DNA from: Roseobacter sp.
Lineage (GTDB): Bacteria; Pseudomonadota; Alphaproteobacteria; Rhodobacterales; Rhodobacteraceae
Reading direction: 5' to 3'
NCBI GenBank assembly: GCA_002731875.1
Contig: PCCY01000021.1
Span: forward strand, 522,048 to 586,047
DNA: 64,000 nucleotides
The position numbers and the translations under genes are program-made. Below, piece after piece: positions 45,434-54,633 of this stretch; the stretch's first letter is position 1, and each line of letters opens with the position of its first letter. Below the pieces are notes generated by a model. It did not search any database and was not told the origin of the DNA. It saw nothing but the letters and a program-made list of their open reading frames with translations.

Positions 45434-45943
45434 ATGTGGCTATTTTTGGCATTTATTGCCGTACCATTGATAGAGATAACATTATTCATCCAAGTCGGTG
45501 GCATAATCGGCTTGGGATGGACGTTGGCAATTGTTGTGCTGACAGCGATTATCGGCACCTATCTAATGCGCGCGCAAGGGGCGTTGGCGCTTGGTCAGAT
45601 CAAGAAATCCCTGTCCGAAGTTCGCGACCCTACTGAACCTTTGGTGCACGGGGCAATGATCCTGTTTGCCGGTGCGTTGTTGCTTACACCGGGCTTTTTC
45701 ACCGATGCGGTTGGCTTTGCTTTGCTGATCCCCGCTGTTCGTACCGCCGCGTTCAAAGCGGTGCGTAGTAAAATCAAGGTTAGCGGGTCAGTTAACATGG
45801 GCGGGAATATGCATGATCCGCGGCAGCAAAAACGCCCACAACCGCATCGCCCTATGCAAGGTGATATCATTGACGGCGAATATCACGAGCTTCCCGATGG
45901 TGACAGCCGCCCCAAACGCCCGTCGGGCTGGACAGACCATTGA
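45434..45943 (+). CDS. fxsA: FxsA family membrane protein
   Basis: 169 residues from the ATG at 45434. The track ORF starts 148 codons upstream in the gap and the divergent gene, so most of it is not coding. Three or four hydrophobic segments are present, with the FxsA signature FIAVPLIEITLFIQVGG and LLLTPGFFTDAVGFALLIPAVR. It ends in a polar tail rich in Arg, Gln and Pro. FxsA overproduction relieves phage T7 exclusion by F plasmids in E. coli; its normal role is unknown. Neighbours fxsA-secB-dnaQ are a conserved group in this class. Confidence 0.88.
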   Translation: MWLFLAFIAVPLIEITLFIQVGGIIGLGWTLAIVVLTAIIGTYLMRAQGALALGQIKKSLSEVRDPTEPLVHGAMILFAGALLLTPGFFTDAVGFALLIPAVRTAAFKAVRSKIKVSGSVNMGGNMHDPRQQKRPQPHRPMQGDIIDGEYHELPDGDSRPKRPSGWTDH

Positions 45944-46003
45944 GCGCCGTCAACCGATCTGATAAGCCCTGCCAATGAATTTTTAGTTTCAGGGGTCCTA
46001 AAT

Positions 46004-46495
46004 ATGGCTGAAGAAGAAGCAACACAACCTACTCAGGCAGCGCAGCCACAATTGCGCATCTTGGGGCAGTTCATCCGCGACATGTCATTTGAAAACATCA
46101 TGGCACAAAAAGGCGCGCCAACCGATGTTCAACCTGACGTCCAAGTACAAGTAAATCTGGACGCAAAAAAGCGTGCGGCTGATAACCAGTATGAATCGGC
46201 TATCAAGCTACAGGTTACTTCAAAGGCAAAAGAAGGCGATGTAACGCTGTTTCTCCTGGAAATCGATTATGTCGGCGTCTTTCATGTAGAAGGCGTTCCA
46301 GATGACCAGATGCACCCGTTTTTGCTGATCGAATGCCCACGGATGATTTTCCCGTTCCTGCGCCGGGTGGTGAGTGACATCACGCGTGATGGTGGATTCC
46401 CGCCGTTGAACCTTGAAAATATCGACTTTGTTGCTTTGTACCGCAACGAAATCGCACGTCGGCAAGCCGAGTCTGCACAAAAAGCTGACGCTTAA
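46004..46495 (+). CDS. secB: protein-export chaperone SecB
   Basis: 163 residues. QPQLRILGQFIRDMSFENIMAQKG is the start of the SecB fold. LLEIDYVGVFHVEGVPDDQMHPFLLIECPRMIFPFLRRVVSDITRDGGFPPLNLENIDF is the family core, with the SecA-binding acidic surface. It holds preproteins unfolded and hands them to SecA. It sits at the end of the leftward-origin gene block and overlaps the convergent dnaQ by 4 bp at the stop codons. Confidence 0.96.
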   Translation: MAEEEATQPTQAAQPQLRILGQFIRDMSFENIMAQKGAPTDVQPDVQVQVNLDAKKRAADNQYESAIKLQVTSKAKEGDVTLFLLEIDYVGVFHVEGVPDDQMHPFLLIECPRMIFPFLRRVVSDITRDGGFPPLNLENIDFVALYRNEIARRQAESAQKADA

Positions 46496-47178
46496 AGCGT
46501 TTTCCACACAGCTCTGTCGCCCAATTTATCGACAAACTCGGTATGGGCGGCAGCTTCCTCTTTTGTGATACGCGAGGGCAGGGGCGTTGGACGCGGCTTG
46601 GGTGTCCATTCTGATCGGTGATCACCCGCTACAGGTTCTGGCTGGCTCGACAGACCGAAATCCGGTTGGCGACCGCCGATAAGCTCAAGATACACTTCGG
46701 CAAGAATTTCACTATCAAGCAAGGCGCCGTGCAAGGTGCGCGATGTGTTATCGATACCAAACCGCCGACACAAAGCATCCAGCGATGCAGGCGACCCCGG
46801 AAAACGTTTGCGTGCAATAGCCAGCGTGTCCAACGCCTGTTCCCACGGGATCTGCGGAAGGTTCATCCACTTCAGCTCGGCATTCAGAAACTTGATATCA
46901 AATGCTGCATTGTGAATGATCAGCTTGGAATCACCGATGAAATCAATAAAATCTCTGCCGATTTCGGCAAACTTGGGTTTGTCGCGCAGAAAATCATCGC
47001 CAAGGCCATGCACCTGAAATGCTTCGACGGGCATGCTCCGTTCGGGGTTGATATATTGATGATAGGTCTTGCCCGTAGCCATGTGACCGATCAGCTCCAC
47101 CGCGCCTATCTCGACAATACGGTCGCCGGTTTCAGGATCAAAGCCGGTGGTTTCCGTATCCAGAACGATCTCACGCAT
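46492..47178 (-). CDS. dnaQ: DNA polymerase III subunit epsilon
   Basis: 228 residues from the ATG at 47178; the track start lies 20 codons earlier inside coaE. Exonuclease motif I is VLDTETTGFDPETGDRIVEIG, motif II appears in LIIHNAAFDIKFLNAEL and motif III in LDALCRRFGIDNTSRTLHGALLDSEILAEVYLEL. It is the 3'-5' proofreading exonuclease of the replicative polymerase. It overlaps coaE by 8 bp in the maf-aroE-coaE-dnaQ operon that reads away from the predicted origin. Confidence 0.96.
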   Translation of the reverse strand: MREIVLDTETTGFDPETGDRIVEIGAVELIGHMATGKTYHQYINPERSMPVEAFQVHGLGDDFLRDKPKFAEIGRDFIDFIGDSKLIIHNAAFDIKFLNAELKWMNLPQIPWEQALDTLAIARKRFPGSPASLDALCRRFGIDNTSRTLHGALLDSEILAEVYLELIGGRQPDFGLSSQPEPVAGDHRSEWTPKPRPTPLPSRITKEEAAAHTEFVDKLGDRAVWKTL

Positions 47179-47761
47179 GGCGTATCCTTTCCTTGATGTC
47201 TTCGATGACCGCCTGCACCTGAGCGCGGGCATGTTCAACGGTGTCGGTTTCGATTACATAGTCGGATAACGCACATTTTTCATCGTTTGGCATCTGTTTC
47301 GCGCGGATATTTTCAAATTGTTCCTGAGTCATTGTCCCGCGCGCCATTACCCGCTCCTGCTGCAATTCCCCTGAAACAGTGACACATGCAACGGCGTCCA
47401 TCCGCAGATTGCCCCCCGTTTCAAAAATCAGTGGAATGTCGAGAACCACAATTTCGCTCCGGGCTGTAGCAAGGAAATTCGCGCGGTCCTTGCCTACCAG
47501 TGGGTGGACAATTGCTTCGATCTTCTTCAGCGCGGTCTCGTCGCGCGCAATAATTTCTTTAAGAGCAGGGCGGGATATTTCGTCATTGATGACCGCTTCG
47601 GGAAATGCCGAACGAAATGCACTAACCGCCGCCCCGCCTTTTTCGTACAGTCGGTGCACTGCCGCATCTGCGTCCCAGACCGCACAGCCAGCGTCAGCGA
47701 ACATTTTTGCAGTCGTCGATTTCCCCATGCCGATTGATCCGGTCAGCCCGAGCATAAACAT
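47171..47761 (-). CDS. coaE: dephospho-CoA kinase
   Basis: 196 residues from the ATG at 47761, whose A is shared with the aroE stop TGA; the track uses the TTG just before. The P-loop is MLGLTGSIGMGKSTTAKMFADAG, followed by the CoA-binding DADAAVHRLYEKGGAAV and the later VVLDIPLIFETG. It phosphorylates dephospho-CoA, the last step of CoA synthesis. Third gene of the maf-aroE-coaE-dnaQ operon. Confidence 0.95.
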   Translation of the reverse strand: MFMLGLTGSIGMGKSTTAKMFADAGCAVWDADAAVHRLYEKGGAAVSAFRSAFPEAVINDEISRPALKEIIARDETALKKIEAIVHPLVGKDRANFLATARSEIVVLDIPLIFETGGNLRMDAVACVTVSGELQQERVMARGTMTQEQFENIRAKQMPNDEKCALSDYVIETDTVEHARAQVQAVIEDIKERIRHA

Positions 47762-48594
47762 CAAAGCAACGCCGCGGTGCGTGCCGCACGGTCAACCTCA
47801 GGGCGGGTGCCAAACCAGCGTTCAAAACCAGGGACGGCCTGGTGAAGCAGCATACCCAACCCATCGACGGTCACGCATCCCAGTTCTTCGGCAGTCTCAA
47901 GAAGCTTGGTTTTCAGTGGGGCGTAAACCAGATCGGTCACCACGGTGTCAGGGCTGAGACCGTCGAGGGGCACCCGTAGCTCTGGCTTGCCAATCATGCC
48001 CAGCGATGTGGTATTAACCACCAACGCCGCATGGTCCAACATATTGCCTGCTTGTACCCAGTCGTACACCGTAACGCGGTTACCAAAGACAGATTTCAGT
48101 CGATCGGCACGCACGCGCGTGCGGTTCGACAACATGATTTCGGGTACCCCTGCATCCAGCAATGATGCAATAACAGCGCGAGCGGCACCACCTGCGCCCA
48201 ATACCGCCGCTGGGCCAGCCTGTGGTGCCCAGTTTGGTGCCCCGTTCTTTAAATTTTCAAGAAAACCGTAACCGTCTGTATTATCGCCCTGGATCTTCCC
48301 ATCTGCCCGAAAAATCAATGTGTTCACGGCACCGATCAGTGCAGCGCGGTCGGTCACAAAATCCGCGATTTCCATTATGGCTTCTTTGTGGGGTAGCGTC
48401 ACATTGGCCCCGACAAACCCCATCTTGGGTAAGGTCAAAATGACGTCTTTCAAGTTAACCGGCTCTACTTCCATTGGTATGTAGGCACCTTGAATACCCA
48501 GAGTTTTCAGCCAGTGACCATGGATTTTTGGCGACTTCGAATGTGCGATCGGATAGCCGATCACTCCGGCAAGCGGTATTTTAGGCAAACTCAT
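47761..48594 (-). CDS. aroE: shikimate dehydrogenase
   Basis: 277 residues. The shikimate-binding N-terminus VIGYPIAHSKSPKIHGHWL has the SxS motif. The catalytic lysine and asparagine are in GANVTLPHKEAIM and GAVNTLIF. The substrate and cofactor motif GDNTDGYGF is followed by the NADP-binding AVLGAGGAARAVIASLL. It reduces 3-dehydroshikimate in chorismate synthesis. It overlaps maf by 4 bp upstream and coaE by one base downstream. Confidence 0.96.
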   Translation of the reverse strand: MSLPKIPLAGVIGYPIAHSKSPKIHGHWLKTLGIQGAYIPMEVEPVNLKDVILTLPKMGFVGANVTLPHKEAIMEIADFVTDRAALIGAVNTLIFRADGKIQGDNTDGYGFLENLKNGAPNWAPQAGPAAVLGAGGAARAVIASLLDAGVPEIMLSNRTRVRADRLKSVFGNRVTVYDWVQAGNMLDHAALVVNTTSLGMIGKPELRVPLDGLSPDTVVTDLVYAPLKTKLLETAEELGCVTVDGLGMLLHQAVPGFERWFGTRPEVDRAARTAALL

Positions 48595-49190
48595 GCAGGC
48601 AAGTTCCCTCTTAAAGTCAGATAATTAAGCAGCTCCAGCAGCGGCAATCCTAGAACATTAAAGTAATCACCTTCAATACTGCTGAAAAGTCTTACGCCTT
48701 CTTCCTCAAGTTTGTATCCGCCTACTGACTGACGGATGCTATCCCAGTTTCGCGTGACGTAATCTTCGATATAAATGTCTGATGCCTCACGCATCCGCAG
48801 TCTTACTTGACCCACGTGGCGCCAGATTGGTTTTCCACCTTCCACGATGACTGCGGCGGATAAAAGGCTGTGGCGATCACCCGCCAATGATTTTATTTGG
48901 GCGACCGCATGTTCAGGTGACGCGGGTTTGGACAGCAGTTGCCCGCGGTGATCCAGCACTTGATCACATCCCAGAACCAAAGCTTCGGGGTTCCTGTCGC
49001 TGACCTTGCGCGCCTTCATTTCGGCCAGAGTGTCAGCGATATCACGCGGCGATGCGTCTTCTGCCAGAAGGGCGGCTTTAATCGTTTCTTCATCAATTCG
49101 AGCAACGCTGACCTCGTGCGGGACATTTGCGCGTTGCAACATCTCAGTACGCACGGGTGAAGCAGATGCGAGGATTAGTGTTTGTGACAT
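48591..49190 (-). CDS. maf: Maf-family nucleotide pyrophosphatase (septum-formation protein)
   Basis: 199 residues. The N-terminal motif LILASASPVRTEMLQRANVPHEV and the later LVLGCDQVLDHRG with its catalytic aspartate are diagnostic of Maf. GGYKLEEEGVRLFSSIEGDYFNVLGLPLLELLNYL is the conserved C-terminal part. These enzymes hydrolyse dTTP, UTP or modified nucleotides; which subclass applies here is not clear. First gene of the leftward operon and immediate left boundary of the predicted origin. Confidence 0.92.
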   Translation of the reverse strand: MSQTLILASASPVRTEMLQRANVPHEVSVARIDEETIKAALLAEDASPRDIADTLAEMKARKVSDRNPEALVLGCDQVLDHRGQLLSKPASPEHAVAQIKSLAGDRHSLLSAAVIVEGGKPIWRHVGQVRLRMREASDIYIEDYVTRNWDSIRQSVGGYKLEEEGVRLFSSIEGDYFNVLGLPLLELLNYLTLRGNLPA

Positions 49191-49198
49191 GGGGATAA
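49190..49198 (-). promoter_or_regulatory. DnaA-box-like site at the maf start
   Basis: TGGGGATAA differs from the reverse-strand DnaA consensus TGTGGATAA by one base. It overlaps the first base of the maf start codon at the left edge of the origin gap. Confidence 0.4.
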
Positions 49199-49212
49199 AC
49201 CTGTGAACGACC

Positions 49213-49227
49213 TTAAGAACTTTTTAA
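49213..49227 (+). promoter_or_regulatory. CtrA box within the predicted origin
   Basis: TTAA-GAACTTT-TTAA matches the CtrA full-site consensus exactly, with a 7-nt spacer. CtrA binds comparable sites in the Caulobacter origin and represses initiation there. Confidence 0.6.
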
Positions 49228-49360
49228 GGATTTCTCGGTAGGAAAGCGAGGGTAACCGACTTGCCCAGGTATAGCCCTGATTTTCGGTCACGTTGTCCCG
49301 GGTTATACGGGGAGGGATAAGGATAAAACCGCAACACCCTTTATATGTTTAATCCCAAGT

Positions 49361-49513
49361 TTATCCCCAGAACACTACAATATTTTCTGCGCTCTATATC
49401 TCGTTAAGCTACTGATATTAATAATTATTAACGACGGTGTACTTTGTTGTCCTCTATCGTGACAATTCAATGTGCACAGGTGGATAAATCAACGCATAAC
49501 TGGATAATCCACA
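49361..49513. promoter_or_regulatory. cluster of near-consensus DnaA boxes
   Basis: One-mismatch 9-mers occur at 49361-49369 (TTATCCCCA), 49479-49487 (GGTGGATAA) and 49505-49513 (TAATCCACA). A two-mismatch copy (ACTGGATAA) at 49499-49507 overlaps the last. They flank an AT-rich block at 49413-49431. No perfect TTATCCACA was found, which is common in this class. Confidence 0.5.
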
Positions 49514-49594
49514 GGTTTTGTGTTCTCTACTTACATCATCATCTTTCTTCTTTTCTTATTTATATTAGAAAGACCGCGATGAATGGAGAGTGAT

Positions 49595-50044
49595 ATGTCT
49601 GACCTTCTGGCCGCCGTTTACCCTTGGGCGAAGGCTTTACATATCATGGCTGTTATCTCTTGGATGGCTGCGTTGTTCTATCTGCCGCGGCTTTTGGTGC
49701 ATCACACCGAACAAGTTGGGTTGCAGGGGCCGACCCACGAGCTGTTTTCAATGATGGAATTCAAGCTTGCCACGATAATCATGCGGCCGGCTATGATCGC
49801 CACCTGGATTTTTGGGCTAAGCTTGGTTTTTACACCCGGCGTCGTCGATTGGACGGCTTGGTGGCCATGGACCAAAGGGATCAGCGTGATCGCGATGACA
49901 GCGTTCCATGAATGGCTTTACGCCCGGGTCAAAGACTTTGCTTCGGGAAGCAACACGGTAACGGGTAGACAATACAGAATTATGAACGAAGTCCCGACGG
50001 TATTGATGATTGTCATTGTCCTGTCTGTGGTGGTGAAATTCTAA
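49595..50044 (+). CDS. hemJ: protoporphyrinogen IX oxidase HemJ
   Basis: 149 residues from the ATG at 49595 with GGAGAG upstream; an ATG four codons earlier is within the ribosome site. Four hydrophobic segments are present, with the HemJ-conserved histidine in YPWAKALHIMAVISWMAALFYLPRLLVHH and a second region WWPWTKGISVIAMTAFHEWLY. It oxidises protoporphyrinogen IX to protoporphyrin IX in the membrane during heme synthesis, in place of HemG or HemY. It is the right-hand boundary of the predicted origin. Confidence 0.93.
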   Translation: MSDLLAAVYPWAKALHIMAVISWMAALFYLPRLLVHHTEQVGLQGPTHELFSMMEFKLATIIMRPAMIATWIFGLSLVFTPGVVDWTAWWPWTKGISVIAMTAFHEWLYARVKDFASGSNTVTGRQYRIMNEVPTVLMIVIVLSVVVKF

Positions 50045-50167
50045 GCGGATTGACGAAACGTCGACTTCTGACTATGTGTTTCAGCGCACCCCGTTCGGGG
50101 AGGCATCATTCTGTCCATTTAATTGATACGACCGCCCTTAACACGGGACCGGAATAGGATATTGTCC

Positions 50168-51439
50168 ATGACAACCGAAACGCTAAACCTTGCTGATCTG
50201 AAGGCGCAGACACCCAAGAATCTTCTTGCGATGGCTGAAGAGCTTGAGATTGAAAACGCGTCGACGATGCGTAAAGGCGAGATGATGTTCCAGATTCTGC
50301 GCGAGCGCGCTGATGAAGGTTGGGAAATCTCCGGCGACGGCGTTTTGGAAGTTCTACAAGACGGCTTTGGCTTCTTGCGGTCCCCCGAAGCAAACTATCT
50401 TCCCGGTCCCGACGACATCTACATGTCTCCCGAGATGATCCGCCAACATTCGCTGCGTACCGGGGATACGATTGAAGGTCTCATCAAGGCACCTGACGAC
50501 ACCGAACGTTATTTTGCCTTAACCGAAGTGACCAAAATCAACTTTGAGGCCCCCGAAGAGGCGCGGCACAAGGTGGCATTTGAAAACTTGACGCCGCTCT
50601 ATCCCGATGAACGGCTCACGATGGAAGTCGAGGACCCGACAGTAAAAGACAGGTCGGCGCGTATTATTGATCTGGTTTCACCAATCGGCAAGGGACAGCG
50701 TTGTCTGATTGTCGCACCGCCACGAACCGGTAAAACTGTTCTGCTCCAGAATATCGCAAACTCGATCGAAAAAAATCACCCTGAGTGTTATCTTATCGTG
50801 CTTCTCATCGATGAACGCCCGGAAGAAGTTACCGATATGCAGCGGAGCGTTAAGGGCGAAGTGGTATCATCGACATTTGATGAGCCCGCCACCCGCCACG
50901 TGGCAGTTTCCGAAATGGTAATTGAAAAGGCCAAACGCTTGGTCGAACACAAACGAGATGTGGTGATCTTACTTGATTCGATTACGCGTTTAGGGCGCGC
51001 CTTCAACACCGTAGTACCTTCGTCAGGTAAAGTATTGACCGGCGGTGTTGACGCGAACGCCCTGCAACGGCCTAAACGCTTCTTTGGCGCTGCGCGAAAC
51101 ATCGAAGAAGGTGGATCACTGACAATTATTGCGACCGCGTTGATTGATACCGGCAGTCGCATGGATGAAGTCATCTTTGAAGAATTCAAAGGTACCGGTA
51201 ACTCGGAAATCGTGTTGGATCGCAAGATTGCCGACAAACGCGTCTTCCCTGCGATAGATATCCTTAAATCCGGTACGCGTAAGGAAGATTTGCTTGTAGA
51301 TAAACTGGACCTTCAGAAAACCTTTGTCCTGCGTCGTATTTTGAACCCCATGGGGACAACTGATGCTATCGAATTCTTGATCGGCAAGCTGAAACAGACT
51401 AAAACCAATTCTGACTTCTTCGATTCAATGAATACATAA
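50168..51439 (+). CDS. rho: transcription termination factor Rho
   Basis: 423 residues from the ATG at 50168. The N-terminal RNA-binding domain has [24 protein letters not shown] and GFGFLRSP. The P-loop is [17 protein letters not shown] and the Walker B region [16 protein letters not shown]. The Q-loop ([14 protein letters not shown]) and R-loop ([24 protein letters not shown]) are complete. It is a hexameric RNA helicase that ends transcription. It lies 123 bases after hemJ and 30 bases before mnmE. Confidence 0.98.
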   Translation: MTTETLNLADLKAQTPKNLLAMAEELEIENASTMRKGEMMFQILRERADEGWEISGDGVLEVLQDGFGFLRSPEANYLPGPDDIYMSPEMIRQHSLRTGDTIEGLIKAPDDTERYFALTEVTKINFEAPEEARHKVAFENLTPLYPDERLTMEVEDPTVKDRSARIIDLVSPIGKGQRCLIVAPPRTGKTVLLQNIANSIEKNHPECYLIVLLIDERPEEVTDMQRSVKGEVVSSTFDEPATRHVAVSEMVIEKAKRLVEHKRDVVILLDSITRLGRAFNTVVPSSGKVLTGGVDANALQRPKRFFGAARNIEEGGSLTIIATALIDTGSRMDEVIFEEFKGTGNSEIVLDRKIADKRVFPAIDILKSGTRKEDLLVDKLDLQKTFVLRRILNPMGTTDAIEFLIGKLKQTKTNSDFFDSMNT

Positions 51440-51469
51440 ATATTCATTTAAAACAGTTGGTTAGATGAT

Positions 51470-52756
51470 ATGGACACCATTTTTGCCCAAGCGACAGCGC
51501 AAGGGCGCGCCGGGGTTTGCATCGTCCGTATTTCTGGTCCGCAAGCTTTTGAAATAGCTGAAAAAGTCGCTTATCCGTGTCCCGTAGCGCGCCAAGCTGT
51601 TATGCGTGCGATAAAAGACCCAACCGGTTCCGTTATTGATCACGCACTGGTGCTGGTGTTTGACGGACCGAATAGTTTTACGGGTGAAGACACCGTGGAA
51701 CTTCATCTTCACGGCAGTATCGCTGTGGTACGTGCAGTATTAGGGGTGCTATCGACATTCCCCCAAACCAGGATGGCTGAACCGGGGGAGTTCACGCGGC
51801 GCGCCATGGAAAATGGTAAGCTGGATTTAACGCAGGTAGAAGGCTTGGCTGATCTACTCGAGGCGGAGACCGAGGCACAGCGCAAGCAAGCGTTGCGCGT
51901 ATTATCCGGGCACCTAGGACAACGCGTCGAAATCTGGCGAGAAAAGCTCATTCGTGCCGCGGCGCTTCTTGAGGTTACCATCGATTTCGCTGATGAAGAC
52001 GTTCCGGTTGATGTTTCTGCTGAAGTATCGTCGCTGTTGGATGATGTAGGTGACGAGCTTGTCAGAGAGATCGAAGGTACACATACCGCCGAACGTATCC
52101 GGACCGGGTTTGAAGTCGCTATAGTTGGCCGGCCTAACACCGGAAAGTCCACGCTATTGAATGCTCTTGCCGGCCGTGACGCTGCTATTACGTCCGCGGT
52201 CGCCGGAACCACCCGGGATGTTATCGAGGTCCGGATGGATCTGGGTGGGCTCCCGGTAACACTGTTGGATACCGCGGGACTAAGGGAAAGCTCCGACGAA
52301 GTTGAAGCAATTGGCATTGAGCGCGCTGTGTCCCGTGCCGCTCAGGCCGATTTAAGGGTTTTCTTGATCGAATCTGATGAAGATTTACCGATTACACCTC
52401 AAGCTGATGATCTTTGCTTGTTGCCAAAAGCAGATTTACGGACCTCCTCGGAAGGTGCAATATCCGGGGTGTCTGGGCAGGGGGTATCGGAGCTGATATT
52501 ACAAATCCAAACGGTATTGAACAAGCGCAGCTTAGCGGCCGGGTTGGCAACTCATGAACGGCACCGGGTAGCGTTGCAAAAAGCCGCTGACGGTTTGGTT
52601 TCGACAAAGTTGGTTCTGGATCGCGGGCCGGATCAGTATGATATAGCTTCGGAAGAACTTCGACATGCGATTCGCTCTCTGGAGGCCCTTGTTGGCAGAA
52701 TCGACGTGGAAAACCTGTTGGATGTAATTTTTTCCAGCTTTTGTTTGGGTAAATAA
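51470..52756 (+). CDS. mnmE: tRNA uridine-5-carboxymethylaminomethyl modification GTPase
   Basis: 428 residues. The N-terminal tetrahydrofolate-binding domain includes [23 protein letters not shown]. The G domain has P-loop [24 protein letters not shown] and DTAGLRES. The C-terminal catalytic motif is FCLGK, the CxGK form with its cysteine. With MnmG it builds the cmnm5U modification at the wobble base of several tRNAs. It is slightly shorter than E. coli MnmE. It ends 5 bases before mnmG and the first parS site. Confidence 0.96.
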   Translation: MDTIFAQATAQGRAGVCIVRISGPQAFEIAEKVAYPCPVARQAVMRAIKDPTGSVIDHALVLVFDGPNSFTGEDTVELHLHGSIAVVRAVLGVLSTFPQTRMAEPGEFTRRAMENGKLDLTQVEGLADLLEAETEAQRKQALRVLSGHLGQRVEIWREKLIRAAALLEVTIDFADEDVPVDVSAEVSSLLDDVGDELVREIEGTHTAERIRTGFEVAIVGRPNTGKSTLLNALAGRDAAITSAVAGTTRDVIEVRMDLGGLPVTLLDTAGLRESSDEVEAIGIERAVSRAAQADLRVFLIESDEDLPITPQADDLCLLPKADLRTSSEGAISGVSGQGVSELILQIQTVLNKRSLAAGLATHERHRVALQKAADGLVSTKLVLDRGPDQYDIASEELRHAIRSLEALVGRIDVENLLDVIFSSFCLGK

Positions 52757-52761
52757 ATGGA

Positions 52762-54633
52762 GTGTTTCACGTGAAACATTTTGATGTCATCGTTATCGGC
52801 GGCGGACATGCCGGATCTGAAGCAGCCCACGCCGCAGCGCGGATGGGTGCACGTACTGCGCTGGTGACGATGTCAAAATCCGGGATCGGTGTGATGTCGT
52901 GCAACCCGGCTATCGGTGGATTGGGGAAAGGCCATCTGGTTCGTGAAATCGACGCGATGGATGGGGTTATGGGACGCGTTGCTGACAAGGCGGGTATCCA
53001 GTTTCGGCTGTTGAACCGCAGAAAAGGCCCAGCGGTACAGGGTCCTCGGGCGCAAGCAGATCGTAAAATTTACCAAACCGAAATGCTGAAAGAGATTGAG
53101 CAACAACCCAATCTTGAGATAGTTGAAGGTGAGGTCGTCGACTTTGTTGTAGAAGATCGCCACGTCACCGGGGTTGTTCTTACCAACGGGGAAGGCTTGG
53201 CGGGTAACGCCATAGTGCTCACCACCGGGACATTTTTGCGCGGTGTTATCCATATTGGCGATATCTCACGATCCGGTGGCCGAATGGGGGACAAGGCGTC
53301 AGTAAAACTGGCCGAGCGGATCGACTCATTTAACCTTCCGTTAGGCCGCCTAAAGACTGGTACGCCTCCGCGTCTTGATGGCCGGACCATCGACTGGGAT
53401 CTTCTCGAGTCTCAGCCCGGCGATGACGAGCCCACGCTTTTCTCATTTCTCTCGAAGGGCACGTCGACTCCTCAAGTTACTTGCGGCATCACCCACACCA
53501 ATGCAGAAACCCATCAGATCATCCGAGAAAACCTTTCGCGTTCAGCCATGTATGGCGGTAAAATTGAAGGCATCGGCCCGCGATATTGTCCGTCCATAGA
53601 AGATAAAGTGGTTCGGTTCGCTGATAAGGAATCACACCAGGTATTTCTTGAGCCCGAAGGACTGGATGATCATACGGTTTATCCTAACGGGATTTCCACA
53701 TCGCTTCCTGCAGATGTACAGCTGGCCTATGTACGGTCGATGATCGGGCTAAGCAACGTCGAGATTATCCAACCTGGGTATGCGATAGAATATGATTACA
53801 TCGATCCGCGGGCTTTGGACCTCACTCTCAAGGTTAAATCACTTGGGGGTTTATTTCTTGCTGGCCAGATAAATGGAACGACGGGATATGAAGAAGCTGC
53901 TGCCCAGGGACTGGTCGCCGGTCTAAACGCCGCGCTTCTGGCGTTGGGAAGAGAACCGGTTATATTTACCAGGTCGCAGAGCTACATCGGGGTGATGATT
54001 GATGATCTGACGACCCGCGGGGTGTCTGAGCCTTATCGAATGTTTACATCGCGGGCGGAATTCCGGCTATCGCTTCGGGCGGATAATGCTGACCAGCGTC
54101 TTACGCCTCTCGCTATGTCATTAGGATGCATTTCCTCTGAACGTGCTGAAAGTTATTTGAATAAGGCAGACCGTTTGATTGATGCGATGGCGCGCCTCAA
54201 AGGCACCCGTTATTCGCCACGGCTGATCGAAAAAGCAGGAATCAAGGTTAGTCAAGATGGCGCGAAGCGAACTGCTTATGAGCTACTGTCATTTCCTGAT
54301 GTCAAGTTTGAACAAGTGCTCACGTTGGATGCTAGTTTGGAAAATGTTGACGCGGACGTGAGACGCCAGGTAGAGCGTGACGCACTTTATGCTAACTATA
54401 TCGAGCGTCAGCAGCGTGACATTGACTTGTTGCGCAAAGACGAGGCCCACCAGATTCCAGTGGAATTCGACTATGCTTCAGTTGAGGGCTTATCAAATGA
54501 GCTCAGTTCGAAGTTGCAAAGGTCTTTGCCTGAAAATCTTGCGCAGGCTGCGCGCATTGACGGTATGACCCCCTCAGCCCTGACTTTACTTCTTTCGCAT
54601 TTAAAACGCGGTACAAAAAAGAGAATAGCGTGA
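52762..54633 (+). CDS. mnmG: tRNA uridine-5-carboxymethylaminomethyl modification flavoenzyme
   Basis: 623 residues, normal length. The FAD motif is [21 protein letters not shown]. The redox cysteine region is [21 protein letters not shown], and [19 protein letters not shown] and [15 protein letters not shown] are conserved. It works with MnmE on tRNA wobble uridines. Two starts are possible. GTG at 52762 gives [11 protein letters not shown], the common annotation. GTG at 52771 is better spaced from GGAG. Both lie in or beside the parS palindrome, which could form a hairpin in the mRNA at the start codon. Overlaps rsmG by 4 bp. Confidence 0.97.
   Translation: MFHVKHFDVIVIGGGHAGSEAAHAAARMGARTALVTMSKSGIGVMSCNPAIGGLGKGHLVREIDAMDGVMGRVADKAGIQFRLLNRRKGPAVQGPRAQADRKIYQTEMLKEIEQQPNLEIVEGEVVDFVVEDRHVTGVVLTNGEGLAGNAIVLTTGTFLRGVIHIGDISRSGGRMGDKASVKLAERIDSFNLPLGRLKTGTPPRLDGRTIDWDLLESQPGDDEPTLFSFLSKGTSTPQVTCGITHTNAETHQIIRENLSRSAMYGGKIEGIGPRYCPSIEDKVVRFADKESHQVFLEPEGLDDHTVYPNGISTSLPADVQLAYVRSMIGLSNVEIIQPGYAIEYDYIDPRALDLTLKVKSLGGLFLAGQINGTTGYEEAAAQGLVAGLNAALLALGREPVIFTRSQSYIGVMIDDLTTRGVSEPYRMFTSRAEFRLSLRADNADQRLTPLAMSLGCISSERAESYLNKADRLIDAMARLKGTRYSPRLIEKAGIKVSQDGAKRTAYELLSFPDVKFEQVLTLDASLENVDADVRRQVERDALYANYIERQQRDIDLLRKDEAHQIPVEFDYASVEGLSNELSSKLQRSLPENLAQAARIDGMTPSALTLLLSHLKRGTKKRIA
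52763..52778 (+). promoter_or_regulatory. parS partition site 1, at the mnmG start
   Basis: TGTTTCACGTGAAACA is the perfect 16-bp parS palindrome bound by chromosomal ParB. It overlaps the first codons of mnmG and lies about 3.3 kb from the predicted origin and 3.3 kb before parB. Confidence 0.93.

Larger units (their letters stand above)
49191..49594. other. predicted chromosomal replication origin (oriC) region
   Basis: A 404-bp gene-free stretch between divergent maf and hemJ, the largest gap in the window. It contains five DnaA-box-like 9-mers, a perfect CtrA box, the AT-rich tract GATATTAATAATTATTAAC and a pyrimidine-rich T/C tract (TCATCATCTTTCTTCTTTTC then TTATTTATATT) that could be the unwinding element. 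The gene order on both sides (secB-dnaQ-coaE-aroE-maf and hemJ-rho-mnmEG-rsmG-parAB) matches the origin neighbourhood of Caulobacter and relatives, and parS sites are close. I infer that replication starts here. The promoters of maf and hemJ must also lie here. Confidence 0.75.

Noticed and set aside
49404-49431. Additional CtrA boxes in the origin AT-rich block
   Set aside because: TTAA pairs there are spaced by 10 and 6 bases, not 7.
49191-49594. Phage, anti-phage system or small ORFs in the large intergenic gap
   Set aside because: No open frame of useful length is listed or seen within the gap; origin-type signals explain it better.
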